NCBI GenBank assembly: GCA_934675795.1
Contig: CAKURW010000056.1
Location: 1-7,634 of the forward strand
Reading direction: 5' to 3'
Length of the DNA stretch: 7,634 nt
Source: an uncultured Collinsella sp.
Lineage (GTDB): Bacteria > Actinomycetota > Coriobacteriia > Coriobacteriales > Coriobacteriaceae
Shown here: one piece after another, positions 6,651 to 7,634 of the stretch
Layout: the number at the start of each line of letters is the position of its first letter
How positions within the stretch are numbered: position 1 is the stretch's first letter
Translations under genes and position numbers: made by a program
The notes under the pieces: generated by a model
Database searches by the model: none
What the model saw: the letters and a program-made list of their open reading frames with translations, nothing else
Told to the model about the DNA's origin: nothing

Positions 6651-6774
6651 GGTTGGACAGCGAGCGAGTCCCAGGCGTGGCGAGGTGCCTTGAAAGAGGA
6701 GGGCATAGGGCTTTTGCCCATGCCCGACGATTGAAAGGCAGATCGCCCGTCTGGGGCTCGCGCAGCGTCAAGCC
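6651..6774 (+). ncRNA. Long nested RNA structure in the hypA leader (candidate cis-regulatory RNA)
   Basis: Nearly all of this stretch pairs into one long arm. From outside in: 6651-6658 with 6767-6774 (7 of 8 pairs); 6660-6665 with 6756-6761; a 4-base bulge (6666-6669); 6670-6677 with 6748-6755; a bulged U (6678); 6679-6683 with 6743-6747; a 2x2 loop; 6686-6691 with 6735-6740; a symmetrical 9x9 purine-rich loop (GAAAGAGGA opposite GACGATTGA); and a hairpin of 6701-6711 with 6716-6725 containing one bulged A and a TTTT loop. Two G-U pairs (6653/6772 and 6675/6750) fit the + strand only. The large internal loop flanked by firm helices resembles a ligand-binding or protein-binding site. I do not recognise a known riboswitch: the conserved strings of cobalamin, TPP, FMN, SAM-I and NiCo elements are absent. 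A trans-acting RNA or a genomic repeat are alternatives. Position before hypA suggests control of that gene. Confidence 0.5.
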
Positions 6775-6776
6775 GA

Positions 6777-6798
6777 CCGCCGTTCGGTAGAACGGCGG
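6777..6798 (+). promoter_or_regulatory. Perfect hairpin abutting the hypA ribosome binding site
   Basis: CCGCCGTTC (6777-6785) and GAACGGCGG (6790-6798) form a perfect 9-bp stem with a GGTA loop. The ribosome binding site GGAAGGA (6797-6803) shares its first two bases with the 3' arm, so the folded stem would sit directly against, and partly cover, the site. No U run follows, so termination is unlikely. It is well placed to be the output part of a translational switch driven by the structure at 6651-6774. Confidence 0.5.
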
Positions 6799-6810
6799 AA
6801 GGAATTAAAA

Positions 6811-7239
6811 GTGCACGAGCTCGGAATCGTCTATCACATCATTCGCGATGTTGAGAATGTGGCGCGCGCTCATGGCGTGCGTCGCGTTTCGAGCGTCACG
6901 CTGCTGCTGGGCGAGGTCTCGGGCGTCGTCCCCGATCTACTACTCGACGCTTGGCGCTGGGCGGCGGATAAAAAGCCTATCACGCAGGGCGCGGAGCTTA
7001 TCGTGGAGCCTGTCGAGGCCGTGACGCATTGCGAGGCGTGCGGCCGCGACTACGCGACGGTCGAGCACGGCAAGACTTGCCCCCATTGCGGCAGCGGTGA
7101 AACATACCTGCTGCAGGGCCAGGAGGTCATGATCAAACAGATCGAGACCCCCGACGAGGACCCGGCAGACGCTGCTCCTGACGGCCTCTCCGACGCCCCC
7201 GATGCCGTCGACGCCGCCAACCCTCTCCACATCGCCTAA
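6811..7239 (+). CDS. hypA: Hydrogenase maturation nickel metallochaperone HypA
   Basis: HypA hands nickel to the large subunit of [NiFe] hydrogenases, working with HypB in the cytoplasm. The N-terminal MHE (residues 1-3) is the conserved nickel site, with His2 as a ligand. The zinc site is C74xxC77 and C90xxC93. The body (1-112) aligns with the whole usual HypA length of about 113-120 residues. An extra 30-residue tail (113-142) follows, rich in Asp, Ala and Pro and without His or Cys clusters apart from one His at 140, so it is not an obvious metal store. Translation starts at a GTG at 6811, fixed by the MHE motif, with GGAAGGA seven bases upstream. The gene follows the flavoenzyme on the same strand after 194 bases filled by RNA structure; I see no clear promoter in that gap, so read-through from the upstream gene is likely. 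No other hyp or hydrogenase gene is in the window. The match to HypA is clear. Confidence 0.95.
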   Translation: MHELGIVYHIIRDVENVARAHGVRRVSSVTLLLGEVSGVVPDLLLDAWRWAADKKPITQGAELIVEPVEAVTHCEACGRDYATVEHGKTCPHCGSGETYLLQGQEVMIKQIETPDEDPADAAPDGLSDAPDAVDAANPLHIA

Positions 7240-7302
7240 CATCTAATGTCTACATGGGCTAGAGTTCTAAACATATTTGCTTCGGTTAGTCAAGTCATGT
7301 CT

Positions 7303-7313
7303 GTTTAAACAAA
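7303..7313. repeat. Copy 1 of the GTTTAAACAAA box
   Basis: GTTTAAACAAA occurs here and again at 7465-7475. The first eight bases are a perfect palindrome (GTTTAAAC). The match extends weakly to the left, as both copies have CAT eight to ten bases back from the palindrome's inner end. It could be a binding site for a regulator of the downstream PTS genes; its distance from the gene (about 260 bases) would suggest DNA looping or a second promoter. Confidence 0.4.
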
Positions 7314-7464
7314 ATGGTGGCACGCAGACGCATTGGGATTCACCTAAAAGCGGTCTTAACGAACGGTGCACCTTTATATGTCTTTGAAAACAATCAGCAA
7401 ATCACGTTTTAGCAGGCAATGAGCTATAAGCCAGCAACGTAATCAATTTGTAACAAACATAGAC

Positions 7465-7475
7465 GTTTAAACAAA
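7465..7475. repeat. Copy 2 of the GTTTAAACAAA box
   Basis: This is an exact 11-bp copy of the box at 7303-7313, again with the GTTTAAAC palindrome. It ends 25 bases before the TATAAT at 7501, so its centre would be near -45 relative to the predicted start. That is a position typical of an activator site, or of a repressor that blocks the -35 region. Confidence 0.4.
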
Positions 7476-7500
7476 TAATCCAACCTTTTGCGAATTTAGC

Positions 7501-7506
7501 TATAAT
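7501..7506 (+). promoter_or_regulatory. Candidate -10 element of the PTS gene promoter
   Basis: TATAAT is a perfect -10 hexamer about 70 bases ahead of the PTS start. No recognisable -35 lies 16-18 bases upstream and there is no TG extension, so a promoter here would probably need an activator. A second, weaker hexamer (TATACT, 7524-7529) lies just downstream. Confidence 0.4.
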
Positions 7507-7576
7507 TCCACAATCCAAACAGGTATACTCCTTTCATGTCGTGTAGGAAATACGTAAACAAAAAGGAGGTTATGTG

Positions 7577-7634
7577 ATGGTAAGTATTGTTCTTGCTAGC
7601 CACGGGGACTTGGCAGCTGGAATCAAGCAGACGG
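7577..7634 (+). CDS. PTS mannose/fructose-family EIIA component (3' truncated by window edge)
   Basis: Only the first 19 residues are present, MVSIVLASHGDLAAGIKQT. A beta strand followed by SHG and then a helix starting at LAAG is the hallmark of EIIA proteins of the mannose-sorbose PTS family, where this His (residue 9 here) accepts phosphate from HPr and passes it to EIIB. The start at 7577 has AAGGAGG (7563-7569) at the ideal seven bases; an in-frame GTG at 7574 is too close to that site, and the ATG at 7572 meets a TGA at once. The gene probably opens a PTS operon (EIIA, EIIB, EIIC, EIID) to the right, for uptake of a hexose, amino sugar or related sugar that cannot be named from this fragment. 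Confidence 0.8.
   Translation, partial: MVSIVLASHGDLAAGIKQT

Larger units (their letters stand above)
7240..7576. other. AT-rich intergenic region before the PTS gene
   Basis: About 337 bases hold no open frame I would defend. The composition shifts sharply to A and T compared with the coding sequence on the left. No strong terminator follows hypA: only a weak ACAT/ATGT hairpin lies close after its stop. The region contains two copies of an 11-bp box (7303-7313 and 7465-7475), a TATAAT at 7501-7506 and a strong ribosome binding site at its end, so it looks like a long regulatory leader for the downstream PTS gene. Confidence 0.6.

Noticed and set aside
5078..6721. A 547-codon open frame on the - strand across the flavoenzyme gene, and similar long frames at 3725-5023 and 1856-3157
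   Set aside because: These are antisense shadows of real genes in GC-rich DNA. Their translations show no known domain and are biased to Ala, Gly, Val, His and Leu, while the opposite strand encodes clear families.
6686..6747. Cobalamin riboswitch, suggested by GGTGCC at 6684-6689 and nearby purine-rich loops
   Set aside because: The conserved B12-box elements, including GCCACTG and the AGCCAGGAGACC-like end, are missing.
6651..6774. Long hairpin as a signal recognition particle RNA
   Set aside because: The overall rod shape is similar, but the conserved SRP helix-8 bases and the GGAA-type tetraloop are absent; the apical loop here is TTTT.
7316..7336. TGGCAC at 7319-area followed by a GC pair, resembling a sigma-54 (-24/-12) promoter for the mannose-type PTS operon
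   Set aside because: The GG-to-GC spacing is one base short, the TTGC part is not present, and it lies about 240 bases from the gene. Sigma-54 is also not typical of Actinobacteria.

Overview
The window looks like chromosomal DNA of a high-GC anaerobic actinobacterium. The best guess is a gut member of the Coriobacteriia, such as a Collinsella-like organism. This is inferred from GC-rich coding sequence, good Shine-Dalgarno sites, a large iron-sulfur flavoenzyme, a [NiFe]-hydrogenase nickel chaperone, a mannose-family PTS gene and a multi-pass membrane protein resembling the DUF5692 family. No taxonomic marker gene is present, so the assignment is tentative.

Layout, left to right. (1) 2-106: the last 34 codons of a + strand gene that starts outside the window, followed by a hairpin that pairs best as + strand RNA. 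(2) 180-1682, - strand: a one-pass membrane protein with an acidic cytoplasmic N-terminus and a large exported part; function unknown. (3) A spacer with a clear rho-independent terminator (1805-1845) for the next - strand operon. (4) 1916-3649, - strand: a TetR-family repressor gene followed by a Trp-rich, about nine-helix membrane protein (DUF5692-like), probably one operon. (5) 3650-3838: a divergent control region with two TTGAC(R)NNN(Y)GTCAA palindromes 23 bp apart, probably the TetR operators. (6) 3839-6616, + strand: a 925-residue Fe-S/FAD/NAD(P)H oxidoreductase built from a Cys-rich N-terminal module, a ferredoxin module, a GltD-like flavoprotein and a C-terminal ferredoxin. (7) 6617-6810: an intergenic stretch almost entirely foldable into one long nested RNA structure plus a second perfect hairpin touching the ribosome binding site of hypA. 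(8) 6811-7239: hypA with an unusual acidic tail. (9) 7240-7576: an AT-rich spacer with an 11-bp repeated box (GTTTAAACAAA). (10) 7577-7634: the start of a mannose-family PTS EIIA gene cut by the right edge.

How the parts may work together: TetR and the membrane protein are divergent from the oxidoreductase and share one control region, so an inducer of TetR could switch on both the cytoplasmic NAD(P)H-linked redox enzyme and its membrane neighbour. I cannot name a substrate. HypA follows the oxidoreductase on the same strand and points to nickel-hydrogenase maturation nearby; whether it is functionally linked to the flavoenzyme is open. The two observations most worth following are the structured RNA ahead of hypA and the TetR/DUF5692/flavoenzyme divergon.
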